64,000 nt of DNA from Baylisascaris procyonis (GCA_037389465.1 JAZARR010000033.1:930001-994000); one strand, 5' to 3'; positions 50,173-63,902 are shown, numbered from the stretch's first letter. Numbers and translations are program-made. The notes: a model not told the origin generated them from the sequence alone.

Positions 50173-51568
50173 TTATTAAGAATATACGATTGCAGGAATT
50201 TTTTGAGCTACCTATATGTGTTCCTTAATTGTAAGTGGTATTCTTCGCAGTGCTTAGCAACTGTTGATGAGAAGGATTTCCGAAACAGTGGAGAATGAGA
50301 AACTCCCCAATGAATAGAATGATCTCTTTCAAGACTTGATTTACGAGCCCCCCCCCCCCCTTCTCTTCATTCAAAAAAGTGTAGCAAATATCTCCGTTGT
50401 GCCGCATTGTTGCTATTGCTGATCTATACCTTTCTGAGTTCTAGCATTCTCGCAGCAAATAAGAGTATCATAAATGCAGGCTAACCGTTCGTTTAAATAC
50501 GCCGTCTGAAGGCAGTAATACCCATTCAATCCGACTTAACTTATTGCACTTTCTTTTGATGATTATCTGATAATGTTATTTTTTCTTCGTTTTTGCGCTT
50601 GTCAGATGTTGATTTATTTCCTTGCACCCAATCAGTCAGCTCTCTGCCTTATATTTCTTTATTTTTTAAATTTTAGTTTTCACATCATTCATAGATTCAT
50701 CGCTCATTTTTAGTGTAAAATTATTCATTTCGTTTTAGCGTAACTGGATGGCATGTTTGCAATATTTGCCGTCATTATTCATCTTTCATCGCATGATTAT
50801 GAAATCTCTCGATTAAGCATTCCGATGCGCCTTTGCCGTTAATTGTGAACCATTAGGGTTGAACTCATGGAATTTGTTCCATGTAATTTTCTTCAATATA
50901 ATTTTTCACCCACCCCGTCATATTTCGTGTCTAACCATCAGCTTTGAATAGATTTGCACACATTTAATGGCGCCAGAAAAATTGCATTCATTTTTACATA
51001 GGCTGAATTTTCATCTTACACCTTTCGAGTCATAGACAAACTAAGTTTTCGTTAAAGATTTTTAGGAGCGATTTCATCATCTAAAATATTGAGGGCGTTA
51101 TTTTGCACACCTTGCTTTTTGCCCGTAATTTGTGAAACGTGATGAGGATGACGCAAATATGCATGCCACACCGAATCTTCGAGCATATTTCTTCAGCTGT
51201 TCTTTTAAATTGACTAATTTTTTATTTTTTATTTTTTATTTTAATTTCTGCAAATTCGAAATGTTGGATTTCGGAACTGTTGCCTTCCTGGAAAAATATT
51301 TATTAGTTATTCTTTTTATATTCAACCGTGTATTCATTCTTTAAATTGTTTTGAAATTGCAATTACGGCTTGCAAGCTTTTTTCAGTGGTTGTTCTTAGG
51401 GAAGAGGGATAGAGTGTGCGATAGTCCATAGATTGTGTTACTTCATAATATCGCAATCTGTTGAATATAACACACCGCTTTGTTCATCATTTATGCTTTT
51501 ACTTCGCTGATGATCGTCAGGTCCGAAAAATAGTTCGCTGTAATTTGCTCTGTTGAATTTGTTTTCAG
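50173..51568. other. 5' flank of pyruvate kinase gene, no gene seen
   Basis: This is AT-rich sequence with a C13 run at 50348-50360 and no convincing ORF. It presumably contains the pyruvate kinase promoter. The TTTTCAG at 51562-51568 looks like a trans-splice or 5'-exon acceptor. Confidence 0.5.
50348..50360. repeat. poly(C) tract, 13 bases
   Basis: Thirteen consecutive C are followed by a pyrimidine-rich TTCTCTTCATTC. It lies about 1.2 kb upstream of the first pyruvate kinase exon and belongs to the same class as the other G/C homopolymers in the window. Confidence 0.85.
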
Positions 51569-54500
51569 CGTGGCTTTCAAAGTTTGCTGCTTCTAATCAA
51601 GTCACCATGACTGAGGTGAGATCATTTTCAATTAATTTAGTATACTTGTTTTCTAGATCGCTACTAAAAATCTCGTTATTGTTCTCATAAGGATTTGAAA
51701 TCTATCCTACTTGGACCAAATTGTTGTTTCCTTATTTGTATAAACTCCAAGAAGTATAGTTTACTTATCGCTGAATGTATATAAAATACTCGGTAATATA
51801 CTGTGCATTTATCTCAAAGTGTAAATTGCTTATATCTGAAGAGAGGTGTTTACATAGGCCGTCTACAGATTTATATGCATTACCAGAGAAGGGCAAAGAC
51901 TAGAGTGTTGCTTCGTGGAAATTGAATGAGTGGCACATAGCTGAGCAAATAGGCTGCAAATACATTTTACGAAAGCGTAATACATTATAAGATGTGCGCT
52001 GAATTTTGAATTGAATATGTTTGTTACAGTGATAAACAGACTCGTTTTACGGTTTCAAATATGTATAAAAACTAAGAACGTACATCTGTTGATAAGTGGA
52101 GAAATCAGCAAAGAAAAAACGAGCTGAATAGATCAACTGTAATTCCAGTTTACTCTGATAGGATAGTCTTTGAAGTGCTGCTAGTATTCCTGATCGTTAA
52201 TCGTGAGCAGTTCAAAACAACGTCAGCAGTAATGTTTTTGACCGGAGGGCGATGGCCCCTAAGATCGTTGATTTGCTGAGGCAATCGTTTTCGTAACGAA
52301 GTCACTTTACACTCGAGTTGTTGTGCATTCCTCTCGCGCCTCACTCATTCTGCGTTTACTTCAGCATATTTGTCTTTTTTCCCTGCTTATGACTTTGTTT
52401 TTGCAATGTCACTCCTTTACGCTGCGTTCAATCTTCATATGTGCTCATTTCTTTAGCGCAGTTAGGTGTTTGTTTCGTTAGTGATAGCGACATATCAAAG
52501 ATTAAACAAACGTAGTTCTCTGATTATATCGCTCCTCTTATCTATTTCAATAAGCTAACTGTTTTTTATATACCTTTGCATATTTACGCATATTTCACTG
52601 CCGACTGAATAAGATCCTATGACAGAACCGGTTGAGTGGGAATAGTGAATCTTTTATCGAAAGTTGGTATGAGCAAATGGATCTGGTAAACCGTAAACGT
52701 AATACTCAGCATATTTTATTATCTCTCAGCGATTTATAAAAGTGGTTGATCATGGATGAGATCGAGGAGCGCCTGTCTTTTATCAAGTGCTTCACTTCCT
52801 CTGACACCTTTTCTATTTCTACTGTTGTGGAAAAAAGCGGTGTACGTTTAGTAATATTCCCAGCGAATCTTTTAGCTGGAAATATGAACTTATGCCTAAC
52901 TGTTAATTGATAAAAGTGAAGTTTTAAAATGATTTGACTTGTAATATACTCTGATAATGTCCACAAAAATTTTTGGCCTGGTTTAGCAATAAGGATATCG
53001 CCAATCCTTAAGCATATCTCGAGCAATAAAAATTTAATGGCGCGCTCTGTAACGATCAGCGCAACATCTAGTGAATTTAAATCGGCTATTGTGAACGATT
53101 GAATGAAAATTTAACAGAACGATAAGGACTTGGCAAACCTCTCACTCCGCTGAGTTCTCTCCGCATCACCCATTCGAAATGAGACGGCTAGTAAATTGAA
53201 TTTTGCAAAAATATTTGAGTGCACTCAATTTTCTTGTTCATTTTATGGAGCATCTACCTATTTCTGCCTTTTCGATTTTAACCGTCAAGTTGTTTGAAAC
53301 GCTTATTTCGCAGAATTTCAGCACTGCAACGAATTTCATATTCCGAAAATAATTATGTCCGAAGCAGTTTGTTGTTTTTGTCGAAAATATTTAGCCAAGC
53401 GCGGAAATATTAAAAAAAATATTAGTATGCAAAACTTACGCGATAGAGCATTTTGTGGGAAGGGCTGTTTTCGTAAAAGAGAAGTTAATTCTAAATTTTG
53501 CTCGATTTGAAACATGACGAAATTTTTCGATTATTGTTTCTTCTGTACTAAACTTTGTGAGAGATCATTGTTGGCTTGTACAGATCGAGTGTGCAAATTA
53601 GGTAGAGATGGGTGGATATCTGTGCGCTGCCCAGGTGATGTTTGTATGTATGTGGAATAACAAGGAAAAGAGACAAATGCAACTTGCTATAGCAATATTT
53701 GCACCGAAGGTGTTCTTTGACACCGCGAATGGAGCTCCACTATGTCATCTCTATGAGCTTGATTGTTTCCAGTGTAGCTAGCTCCTGAAGGAGAGGAAGG
53801 GGAGGGAAGAGGGAGAGTATATCAGCTTGCAGCCATATCTTTCTAGCCTTACAAACTGCAACGGAAACAACACCCTAAAGTTGTTTTTCCTGCAAGCAAA
53901 CGGCTTTGTCATTTGTGCGTTCGTTTAAAGTAAATGATTTTTCAAAACCCTGAAAAAAATTTATGGCCAGCCAGGTGTCAGCAGTGAGCTCGAACGTATA
54001 ATTCTATGAAACTGTAAGAAATAACGTTTTGTAAATTGCAGTTCCTTGGCAAGATGACCGAAAAGATTGAGCAGAAGTTCGTACAAGCTCTACGACTCGA
54101 AGGCCACGACCGCACATCAGTATGTGTTTTCGTTTGCATTATTTTCCATTATGCTATCCTCTTTCAGTGGGAAATTTTTTTTTTTTTTTGCTTTAAATGA
54201 TATTTCTCTCAACTTTAAATGTTTCTGGCGCTCTCTTAATTGCTTCTCATAACTGGACTTTGTGTTTCAGAAATTATTATGATTGATGCTCAGAAGTTTC
54301 AAAAGAATTTTGTGACATAGTAGACAATATGAACTTGTGAATTTGAGGTTGTTGAGCAGAAACAAGGTCTGCTTAATTTCTAATAAGCTGTGCTGGTTTT
54401 CAAGTACCTCCCAAGTTTTGAACCTCAGACAGCAATAGTAATCAGGACCTGGGTTATTTCGTTACAACAAAGACTTAGACTGTCGCGCCGTTGTGCAAAA

Positions 54501-57500
54501 AACACGGCAAAGGTTGTATTTAAGCTGTTGTTACTGGGAGCTCTTGATCCCATATCCTAGGCTAATAATTCCTGCGATAGTAAATTCTTAATGATAGGTC
54601 TTCCTAATTTGTTACTGCGTGGGGTTAAGAAGTAAATCACGACATTTTACTCATAAAAGGCATGTTCCACAGAAGTTTTTTCTGTTTATTGAAGTGCTGT
54701 TTAATGTCTTAAGCTTGTAGCAGTACCTCTTACTCGTTAAGACTGCAAAGTAATCCTCTGTAACTGTCCAGTTGTGGCATATAAACGGTCGGTCCCTTAA
54801 ACTTACAGTGCACAGAGACAAGTTCGTAATCGTGCTTCCTTCTCCTTATTTAATGCATGAGGTCGGAAAGTAATTGTTCATGTCTGATAATATATTAGAG
54901 GTAGAAGTTTGGTTTTTCATGAATCTTCAGTTCTCTTTCAGTTACTCTTAGATGTACTGGCCATGCAGTAACACATCTTACTCTTTTCTCACTGTTTAAA
55001 GTTAGAAAGGAATCCTTCGTAATTCGGCAGTTGTTACTTCTGTCGCATACGGATAGGTGGTTCCTTGTGAACTTTTGCTTATTGAGTCGACCTAATATTG
55101 CGTGGTCATATTCTGAAGTTCGTTGATCACGTCCAGCTGCTTTACTGTACGCAGTCGACGATGAAAGCAATGCGGAAGATTATTAAGAAGAGCTAAAAAC
55201 AATCGAGAGGAAGCTGATTGCAAAATTCGTGAGGATAAACTTAAAGAAAGCTATCATTGGCAGATATAAAGTTACCGAAAGGCTTGGGGGGAATCAGATA
55301 AGAACCCAGCAAGATATTTTATTATACAATATTGCCAAATAAAAGTTCAACAAATGACGAGAAACCTGGGAGAGATTTTTGAAGAGAAATTGCCGTTTAG
55401 TTGCATTTTTTGGTCATCTACATGAAGTGGTCACCTAGTCTATACAATATAGAGAGGGTGGCATATGATATCGGAAGACTGAAGTCGATTTTGTTCATTT
55501 CTCTAATCGTTCGAAGAGCAACGGTATCGTCGGAAGTAACAATGATTGCATCGCGAAAGAACACTGCACCACTAAAAATTGATCAGTTACAATTAAAATA
55601 AAAGCATAATTTTTCACTTCCAACACTCCATTAAAAAATGAATTTTCATAGCTAATAAAGAAAGTGGTTAGCAGTTGCATAAATAAATGAATAAAAAGGC
55701 CTTTATTTCAATAAAGAAAGCGATAAACGTTTGTCTTCACCTGATTCAGTAACAAGGAAAAAGGCAAAACAATAGAACGACGGAGTGTGATAGAATATAA
55801 AACAGTAAAAAATCTAGTGTGTTACTGGAGAATGCTGTTTTTTTCTCATACTTTTGCTTGAAAATAAATGATAAAGCAATGAAAAATAGTGGGTATTTGT
55901 AAGAGCTGTGGATGTTTTAGTCTATCAGATTTTTCAGATGACATTTTATGACGCAACAGCATGATAGTGCATTCGATGTACAATCACGGATAATTGATTT
56001 TAGTAGTAGTGCTGGTTGGCTTCTTGATTGCCTTACCCGCCTCACATCATCAACAATACTTTATAGTAAAGATGAGGCTATTTGTGAACGTTTTACAGCT
56101 GAAAAAGTTAGTTGTGCACTGTAAAAGGGTGACGTTTCGAAATTATTCGGTAATGCGATTCTCGAATTCGTTATAATTTATCATTTTATCCCCGCAGAAA
56201 AAGTAAAAAAGCAAAGTGGAACGTTTTAAAGGGTTTTCAAAACGTTTCTAAAAAATATTTACTCGTTTCGTATTGCTAAAGAAATATCTGCAAAATCTTT
56301 TAAAAATTTCGTTCCATCCCAGCTAGTTGGAAAATCATTTATTTCCAGCTTTCACAGATGCGAATTGAAAAATTGTGCATGACTCGAAACAAATGGCTTC
56401 TAAAAAGACGTTATACTATATATTCACTTCAGAACGATTTGATTTAAAATGTTGTAAGAAAGCTTCCGCTCTGGTTTCATTACTTGGGCACCTTTTGCTG
56501 TCCTCAAAGATAACGTGACGCAAGCTGATGGCTTTTTTCTTGCCCATAAGCTAGAAAATATCGGTGCTCAAAAGATTTCGAGCAACAGATATTCGCCAAA
56601 AATTTGGCCGAAATTATGAAGCAGAAAGGTGAAGACGTGTAAGACGTGTTCAGGGCGTATCAACAAGCGTTTTAACCGTCCAGCATTGTTTTAGTAGCTA
56701 CATTTGGTGCTGTAAACTTCTGGCAGTTTGCCAGTTCATCTCTAGCTAATTTAAGATAATAAGGACTTTGGAGGAGGGGGGGGGGGTGGGGAGAAATGTC
56801 TACTAATTTCCTGGTTCGATAGTCCTGGCATGTTGTTAAGCTCGGCTGAAACATTTTTTCTCCACTCCGAATGAAAAGTCAGTTTATATGCGTCTGTTGA
56901 AAGGAAAATGTGAATAGAAGCTTTTACCGATATTAATGGAGAGAAAACCTTGTGATCAATTTTTCGGCGATGATCTACAAGTGTATTATTTTAATCTTTA
57001 TGCTTTGTGGTGCCCATGAACTACTTGTTAGTTCAACCGGAACCTAGCCTTAAGTAATTCTTCAGCATTCACTTTTGTTGATTTCGTGAAATGTTCCAGT
57101 TTCTGCTAGGATATATAGTACAATCTCTTTGCATGCGCGTTTAATAGATTCTTTCTTTTTTTGATTCGGTCACCTGCTTTGCAGTGGAAGATGTTGCATC
57201 GGTAGTGGAAGTCTCGTTTTGCATGCTTGTTGCCTTTCAGATTCCCAACATATTCTGTAGGCACAATTGAAGTCGATCTACAGTAAAAAACTCATACTTC
57301 AAAAATTTGAACTTGTTGTGACTGACTATCAAGTATCGTATTCTTGAATTTAATCACTACGCGATCACATTATACTTATTAGCGATCCGTGATCAATTGA
57401 CGAACCATTCCATCGTAAAACGTGAACGATTAAAAAAAATATGAGTTCTAGATTTGATCAAAAGTTGATACTATTTTGCTAACGCCAATTCGCTTTCGCC

Positions 57501-60500
57501 GGGAATTGATTTTTCTTACCGATTTTCATTTTGCTGGATGGATTCCAGATTTTACAACTCATTCCTCCATCTTTTATCGCCTTGTGTTTCGCTATGACAA
57601 ACCTAAGAAGAAAGTCTTGTTCAGTTTTGCCAGTTTGATGGATGTCAGTTCGGTGAAACTGTTACCACTTAAAATCTTGAAAGTAGCGTTTACAATGATT
57701 CATAAAATGTGCTTAATCCATAACATCGTTTTCGCTGAATTCATATTGATAGGAAAGCAGTGAAGCTGTCATAGTTGTTGTTGAGCAAAGCATTGCTTCA
57801 TAAGGAGATGGCCAGATTGACTCGTAAAAGTTGCATATATTGGACTGAATAAACGTTTGCTTGAAATTAAGCTTACTGGAGAGCATGTTAACGATCACGG
57901 CGATGGATAATGCAGTAGAGTTAAGGTGGGTTGTGTGCAGCTGTGTGATTGGCACACCGTCACTCTAGCCAAGCTATGGATTAGTGTGTGCGTTATGACA
58001 GATCGATGGTGTATCCAGTGAAATACTCTGCCGCACCATAGCAGCAACTGAAGTATTATCAGAAGCACTCGCATAACGCGTTGCCAATTGCCGCTTAAGG
58101 TGAGACTCTCAAATTAACGCATACACATCCAACATTCACGTGTGAGCAGTCGTTGAAGTGAGTGTGTCTTATTTACTTGCCCCTCATGCGTGCTGCCCTA
58201 CAAGATGGGCGTGACACTATCTATTTGCAAGTCCCCGAAGGTAATTCTTATTCCCCTTATTTCCTGTCCGATTTTTTTGCATCCACAATTTTTTCTAAAG
58301 ATCTTCAAATGCATATCTCATTTGTATATCACTTATGTTTTAAGTGTTACAACAGACCTATTACAATAAAGCATTCGAAGTGCTACAGCGGTAAAGTATA
58401 TAAAAACAAGTTTAAAATATGTACTAACTATACACATCAATAAAACATTTACCAAATCTGTTCCCTGAAGATATTGTAGCAAAATATTCGAAATGCTGTT
58501 GTCTTTGAGTTGAGGTGTCAACTTGATAGCAGCTATTCGACAAATAAATGATGCTATCTGCGGTTCGCATCATAAATGAATGGTTGCGACGGAAGTACAA
58601 TGGTTTTGTCACCTCACATAGTGAATCTATTGTGAACGCTTCATTGCATCTGTCGCTTTGTGTAGTATCATGTTTTTGCTATTTAGTCGTTTTCTTAATA
58701 AGACGCATTATTCGTACTAATATCGCGATCTCGAGACCGATTATGACGAAAAATATGTAAAATCTGCACAACATTCTTGATAATTAATGCAATTTTTTCC
58801 GACAAATTTTTCTAAATAGCCTCGCATTTTTAGATTTGATTCATACTTATGGGACGACATTAAAAACTGAGTAATAGTACTAAACGATGCAATCTATGTT
58901 TTCGTAAGACCGGCTCTTAGTTCAATTGAGAAATAGTGAAGTAAATTATTGTTGTTCTATTGGTTTCATCTATGAAGCTCACAGCTAAATTCTCTTTGAT
59001 TTGTTTCGACAAATTGCTTAAACCTCGGAGTCTATCGAAAAGCAAGTTTAATTCTATGCTTATTTCGGTTTATAATGAAATGAACGTCGCTCCGTTATTT
59101 CAACTCCTCTTTCTTTCTGAATTTTCCCTCAGGCAAGTCGTGGTATGGTAACCGAAGCGTGCCGTGGATTTAATTTTTGAAGGATCAATGGAATAGTTTC
59201 TTAGCCGAAATCTTTCCTTTTGAAATGGATGATTTTTGAGACTAATATCAGAATCCGACTAAATTTGTTTCATATATTTGATGAAATTGGTGTTTCCCAG
59301 AAATCGATTTAGAATTTTTAGCCCATTTAGTAGGCACTGGAAACTAAGGCTAATTGCTTCTAATGAAATTGAGCGAGCACAAAAAGGTTTTGTTTTTTGA
59401 TCTAATCACGAAGGTGGGTTTGGTATGAACAGAATATAGGTTTGAGTTCTAGGTTTTTGCAAATAAAAGATTTTCAGTCTTTTTTAAATCAAAGGAAAGG
59501 ATTTTTTCCATCTATTTAAAAAAAAAAAATCTGCAATGGTAATAGTGAATACTCGTTCTGGCAGTAAACTTTCTCATTTTTTCTTTGCAGTAAACTTTTT
59601 CGTTTTAGTTCTTTGATACGTATTCAGTAAATTCATTAATAAGAAAAATTTGATAGCGCGTTTGTTCCATTTACTTGAATGCGAGCTCAACGATTTTCAG
59701 CTTTTTTTGGTTTAAGCTTCCCTTTTTCGGTTTAAGCTCCCTTTCCTCTCAAAAGGAGAGCTTTTGTTCAAGATTGAAGTTATATTTTTCACTCCCTTTT
59801 TTCTATTTTGTTTATTTAGATTGGCGTCTAAACACTGCGTATTTGCGGACTAGAGTTTAAAGTACAGGAAACTGATTTGCTGTACGTAACTTTATAAGAT
59901 TATGATCCTTTCTGAGTTATATACTGCTGAGGATGTTCGACTTGAGCCATTTCGAAAAAAAGACATAGTTCAAAATAAAGACGAGGCTTTTATACAGGGA
60001 GCATACATCCGGTCAGGGACGGCGATTTAATTTATAGTTCAAATCAGGATGGTACCTATAGGAACTTGGTACCATTAAGAATATTTCTGAACTGGCAATA
60101 TTTTTTTCACGACAATATCATCTGAAAGATTATCCTGGTTGAGGTGCAGTGTAGTGCAGTTTTGATTGTAATTGTTGAGGATTGTTTGCGCAGTGTGAAT
60201 GCATCTGACAACAGGGATATAGCAAAAATGTACGGCAGCTTATCGGTTCATGAATAAAACGTCTTTCTGCGCGGGTTGCTCGCATTGCTGTGAGCCATGG
60301 GCGACAGCCACGCCCGGCCAGTGCGTGCTGGCTGTTGGTTGAGCCGCTTTCCATTTTGGTGTCGAAATATCTTCAGCGTGGGCGAACATTGACATCGCAT
60401 TTTGTTTCGCAGATATTTCCCGTTTGCATGTCTTGTTTTGCTTCGTGTGATCATCGTATATGAAAATGGCACTTAGAGACCATAGATTAAATTTTTGGGC

Positions 60501-63462
60501 ACTTATGAATGCTGTTTTTTATTACTATCCTATTTTTGCGTGATGCGCTTTTCTTATTCTATTATGGAAGCAATTATTCGCGCATTCTACATATAGTACT
60601 GAACCTATAATTGAATTAAATGTTTTTGAAAATGCGTCAGATATAATGTAAACGAGATGTTGAATGAGGGGTTTTGCTTAGAAATATTGCCTCTCTAGGC
60701 ATTCTTTCCAATAACATGCCAACAAAGAGAACGCCCAGTTAGGGGTTTATATGTGCACTAGTCTTCAATTTCAAAAATTTCTTCAGACGAAACAGTTCTT
60801 CAAATATATTCAACTTAACAAAGAAATGGAAACATTTCTTAGACATTTCTCCCCTTCTTAGATGAAATATTTCGCAGATAATCTGATTAATCTAACTGCT
60901 TATTGGCATTATATTTGAAATTCTAGTGAGAGTAGTTGGTAGTGACATTAAGAGAATCTGAAATTTAACAAAATTAAAGAGGTTGCACTTCAAAATGCTC
61001 ACTTCATGAATTGCGTCCTGGTTGAGGACAGCATTTACGCTTCAATATAGACAATAAAGAAGGTATTTAAAAGTTTTAACGCTGAAGAAAGTATTTAATG
61101 GAGGTAATTGTTGAATTGGAAGTTGACATTGTTCATTAACTACGGATGCATTCTTCTTCGCGTAAATACTACTTCAATAATTGAGGGCCATATAAATGGA
61201 CGTGACAAAGGTTCCAGATTAGCACAAAACAACTTTCTCGCTTTTAACTGATAGTAAGTGAGGAAGCTCCTGCTGGACCTGACTATAGTTTATGGGTTTT
61301 TCTTCGTTATGATCTCATTTAAAGTTCATAGTGTTTTCTTTTCTGAGTCGCCTGAGTCCAAGCGAAATATGTAATAGTAAACAGTGACTTCAGGGAGAGC
61401 AAAGTGCTGTATGATTGCATATAAAAAAAATTTTTGATCTCTAGTTGAGAAGGAACCTTTAAGCTTCAGGATTTTCAAAGTAGTTCCAGCACTTCTGCAA
61501 TTTCAGCCAGTAATGAAAAGGCCAGGAGGGTTTAGGTGGTAGCAGGTAAATCTCAAAACATTTGAAGTAAAATGCTCTCTGAACGTCAACATAAAAAACA
61601 TCGATTTTGACAAGTTTTGGTCAGCATTCTCCACAGATTTTCATTAGATATAGTTCCCGCAAAACTTACCGACATTGAGGAATCGTACAAAAATACGATT
61701 CCGATTCCTGATATTTTGAGCTGGAGCTGAAGGATATTTGTCTGCGAATGCAAAGCGTCCTAATAAAGTCATTCTTAGTGAAAAAATAGCTTCTGAGAGG
61801 GGCAGTCATGTCAGATGAGAATATGTTGGAATATAGTCTTGAAAAAATTGTTGGAAGTAGCGGAAAAAGCGGCAAAAAGTGCTAGCAGGAAATGAACTCG
61901 AGAGCAGCAAGTTTTGTGTATCTAAAGCGGGCCATTGTGAACAAAGATCACAACGAAAAAAATTGACTTAATAGCCTGATCAATATTCATTTATTCTTTC
62001 TGACACAATGGTTCATGTTGACGTTGATACTTCTCGGAAAAAGAAGTAAACACGATTCGCTGATATCTGTCTACTGACGTTCGTTTAGGATGACGTAGCG
62101 GGAAAGGGCAATGTGCGGTGAATGGTTGTTAAGTCAGAGTTGAGGTAAACGTCTATTAAAAGGTGACCACCGAGCAAAACTTATTTTATTTTGATGGCAA
62201 CCTTTATTGTTCGATCTACTCGAAATGTCCTGCTCTATGTTTGAATTGGTCGCGTTAAAAATGGTGATCTAAAATTCTCAACTCTCTACTCATATCCTCT
62301 AAATAATGAGTCCCATCTCAAGCTTGTAAATTGAGATGAGAAAATTAAAAGTCTCAAGCCATTCTATTTAGAGCATTAAATTTAGGTGTTATGTTAGAAC
62401 CTATCCGATAGATCGAGCTATAAAAGTTTACTATTTTTGAAAATCGTAGAGCGAATTTGATGGCTGCTGCTGAGATATCTATTGGGATTATGCTAACAGT
62501 TGTTAAAAGATATCTGCCGGTAAGTAAGGCCTATAAAAATTGGTCGGCCAATAGTCAGTCATCGTTATCCGTCTAGGATATCACAGTAATGGTATAACAA
62601 AAATACTAAACAAGCAGCACATCGAAACTTGCTTTCCATATGCATAAAGAGTAATGTTCATGTTAGTGAAATTGAATAGTAAGCAAAGGAGCAGCACAGT
62701 AAATAAGTTTAAATCGGTTTCAAAAAGTTTAAATAGGAATTCATTGTCGGATAATTTCATTTCGAAATATATCAAAAAATTAGTTACATTTAGTAACATA
62801 ATATAGCATCTATCATCTTTTTCTTTACCTAAGTAGGATGATGCTAATATGCAGAAATAATATTACTTTGTTCAGCAAAAGGGAACTAACGAAAAGTTTT
62901 TTTGAGATAGCGCCGTGTTTGCAGAAGGAGCAGCAACAACAGACCGACGATATGATACATCAGGAGTCGATCGACAAGCTGGGCATGTTGTCGAGTGTCA
63001 AATCACAATTTGGCGCCGGCTTTGGTCAGACAAGGCCGCGACTTGGCCGTCGAATGACCATCGAAGAAGAACGAAGCGGAGAGTATTTTCGGTCAGTATC
63101 GTATTTAATACTACAATTGTATGGAAGCAGAGGAAATGATTGATGAATTAATAATCATTCATAAAACGATTTCTTTTTTCTCAGTAAGAGTTGCTAGGTT
63201 CACTTTCATATTGGTTCATTTGTGCTTTTTGAAATGTGTTAGCGAACGCTGAAGCTTTTTTTTGTCACATTTTATGGCCATGAAAGCGCAATAACCAAAT
63301 TATTAAGCAATTTTCCTTCTGAAAGTGTTTCTAAATTTATTTTCAGGCAGGAACAGAAAATTGAAGGCCCACCTTCGAGTACTCATCTCGAGCATTTATG
63401 CAAGCTCAACATTCGGGAACCGCCTCAGCTTGTTAGAAAAACTGGCATCATATGCACCATTG
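51569..63462 (+). CDS. pyk: pyruvate kinase, N-terminal part (3' end outside window)
   Basis: Pyruvate kinase makes pyruvate and ATP from phosphoenolpyruvate and ADP, the last step of glycolysis. The firm part is exon 63347-63462: THLEHLCKLNIREPPQLVRK followed by TGIICTIG, the conserved entry to the A domain (family: THLEHxCxLDIxxPPxxxRxTGIICTIGPAS). Exon 62925-63091 joins it in phase 2 (EQQQQTDDM, then SSVKSQFGAGFGQTRPRLGR). Further upstream, exons 54042-54119 (FLGKMTEKIEQKFVQALRLE) and 51569-51615 (ATG at 51607, MTE) join in phase 0; these two are inferred from splice logic alone. The model puts TIG near residue 125 rather than about 50, an N-terminal extension of some 75 residues; C. elegans PYK-1 is also longer than PYK-2. 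Introns are 2.4 kb, 8.8 kb and 255 bp. ADP/PEP-binding residues lie beyond the right edge. Confidence 0.85.
54700..55170 (-). repeat. two diverged tandem copies of a coding-like segment in the pyruvate kinase intron
   Basis: On the minus strand, two segments (about 55090-54965 and 54815-54700) resemble each other at DNA level (shared CAGTA, TCTTACTC, AATCCT, CAGTTGT, GCATA blocks in the same order). They also resemble each other in translation: NHLSVCDRSNNCRITKDSFL beside DRPFICHNWTVTEDYF, each followed by a lysine-rich KR(V/Y) stretch. The first lies in a 91-codon open frame (55170-54895). I read it as remnants of a repeated protein or transposon sequence, family unknown. Stops interrupt the second copy. 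Confidence 0.4.
56776..56786. repeat. poly(G) tract, 11 bases
   Basis: G11 follows GAGGA and precedes TGGGGAGAAATG, inside the 8.8-kb pyruvate kinase intron. It lies on the coding strand, as does the tract in the ELMO intron. Confidence 0.85.
58186..58240 (+). CDS. possible alternative or unrelated first exon
   Basis: An ATG opens MRAALQDGRDTIYLQVPE and meets a good donor (CCCGAAG then GTAATT at 58241). It lies inside the long pyruvate kinase intron, downstream of a GC-richer patch. It ends in phase 1, whereas the next pyruvate kinase exon needs phase 0, so it cannot splice directly to 62925 in frame. An intermediate exon, another gene, or chance remain possible. Confidence 0.2.
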
Positions 63463-63902
63463 GTGGGTTCTTCATGTAGCTGCATTCAAATGAATGTTTT
63501 TTTTTTTTACTATTGCGCATAAGTCGGCTGTTCAAACGATAACAAGTCATGCATCTCACTGCAATCTGTGTGAAAATATTTGAAATGTTTCATTCACCAT
63601 TTGAGACGCAAACTTTGCATTCTTTTGCCAGTCGTTGAAGTAACTTCTTAAACTTTTAAAATCATTTGAACAATGCTGAGATTGCGCGGATTGCTGTAAT
63701 GCTGACTGCAGAAAGTTAATTGGTTTTATATCTCTATCATATCTGAAATAGTTGTTTTCATTGGTTTTGCTCCAACAAAGTTAACCGCATAATGTCAGCA
63801 ATAATAAACAATTTAATTGTTTTACATTATTAACATGTTATGCAAACATATGCTTAACGTTTATGAAACCTATGCAAAATGGTAATGGAGTATGAACACG
63901 TC

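Noticed and set aside
52706..53026. 106-codon minus ORF (LRIGDILIAKPGQ) as the integrase end of a BEL/Pao element
   Set aside because: It resembles the IGDIVLV motif only over about ten residues. No catalytic integrase, RT or LTR pair is visible nearby.
60130..60472. Two overlapping minus ORFs in a GC-richer patch as a gene
   Set aside because: The frames overlap and have low-complexity, basic translations with no family. The patch may be a promoter or old repeat.
62915..63139. 74-codon frame MFAEGAATTDRR as the pyruvate kinase reading frame
   Set aside because: It overlaps exon 62925-63091 in another frame and cannot join exon 63347 in phase. The EQQQQTDDM frame does.
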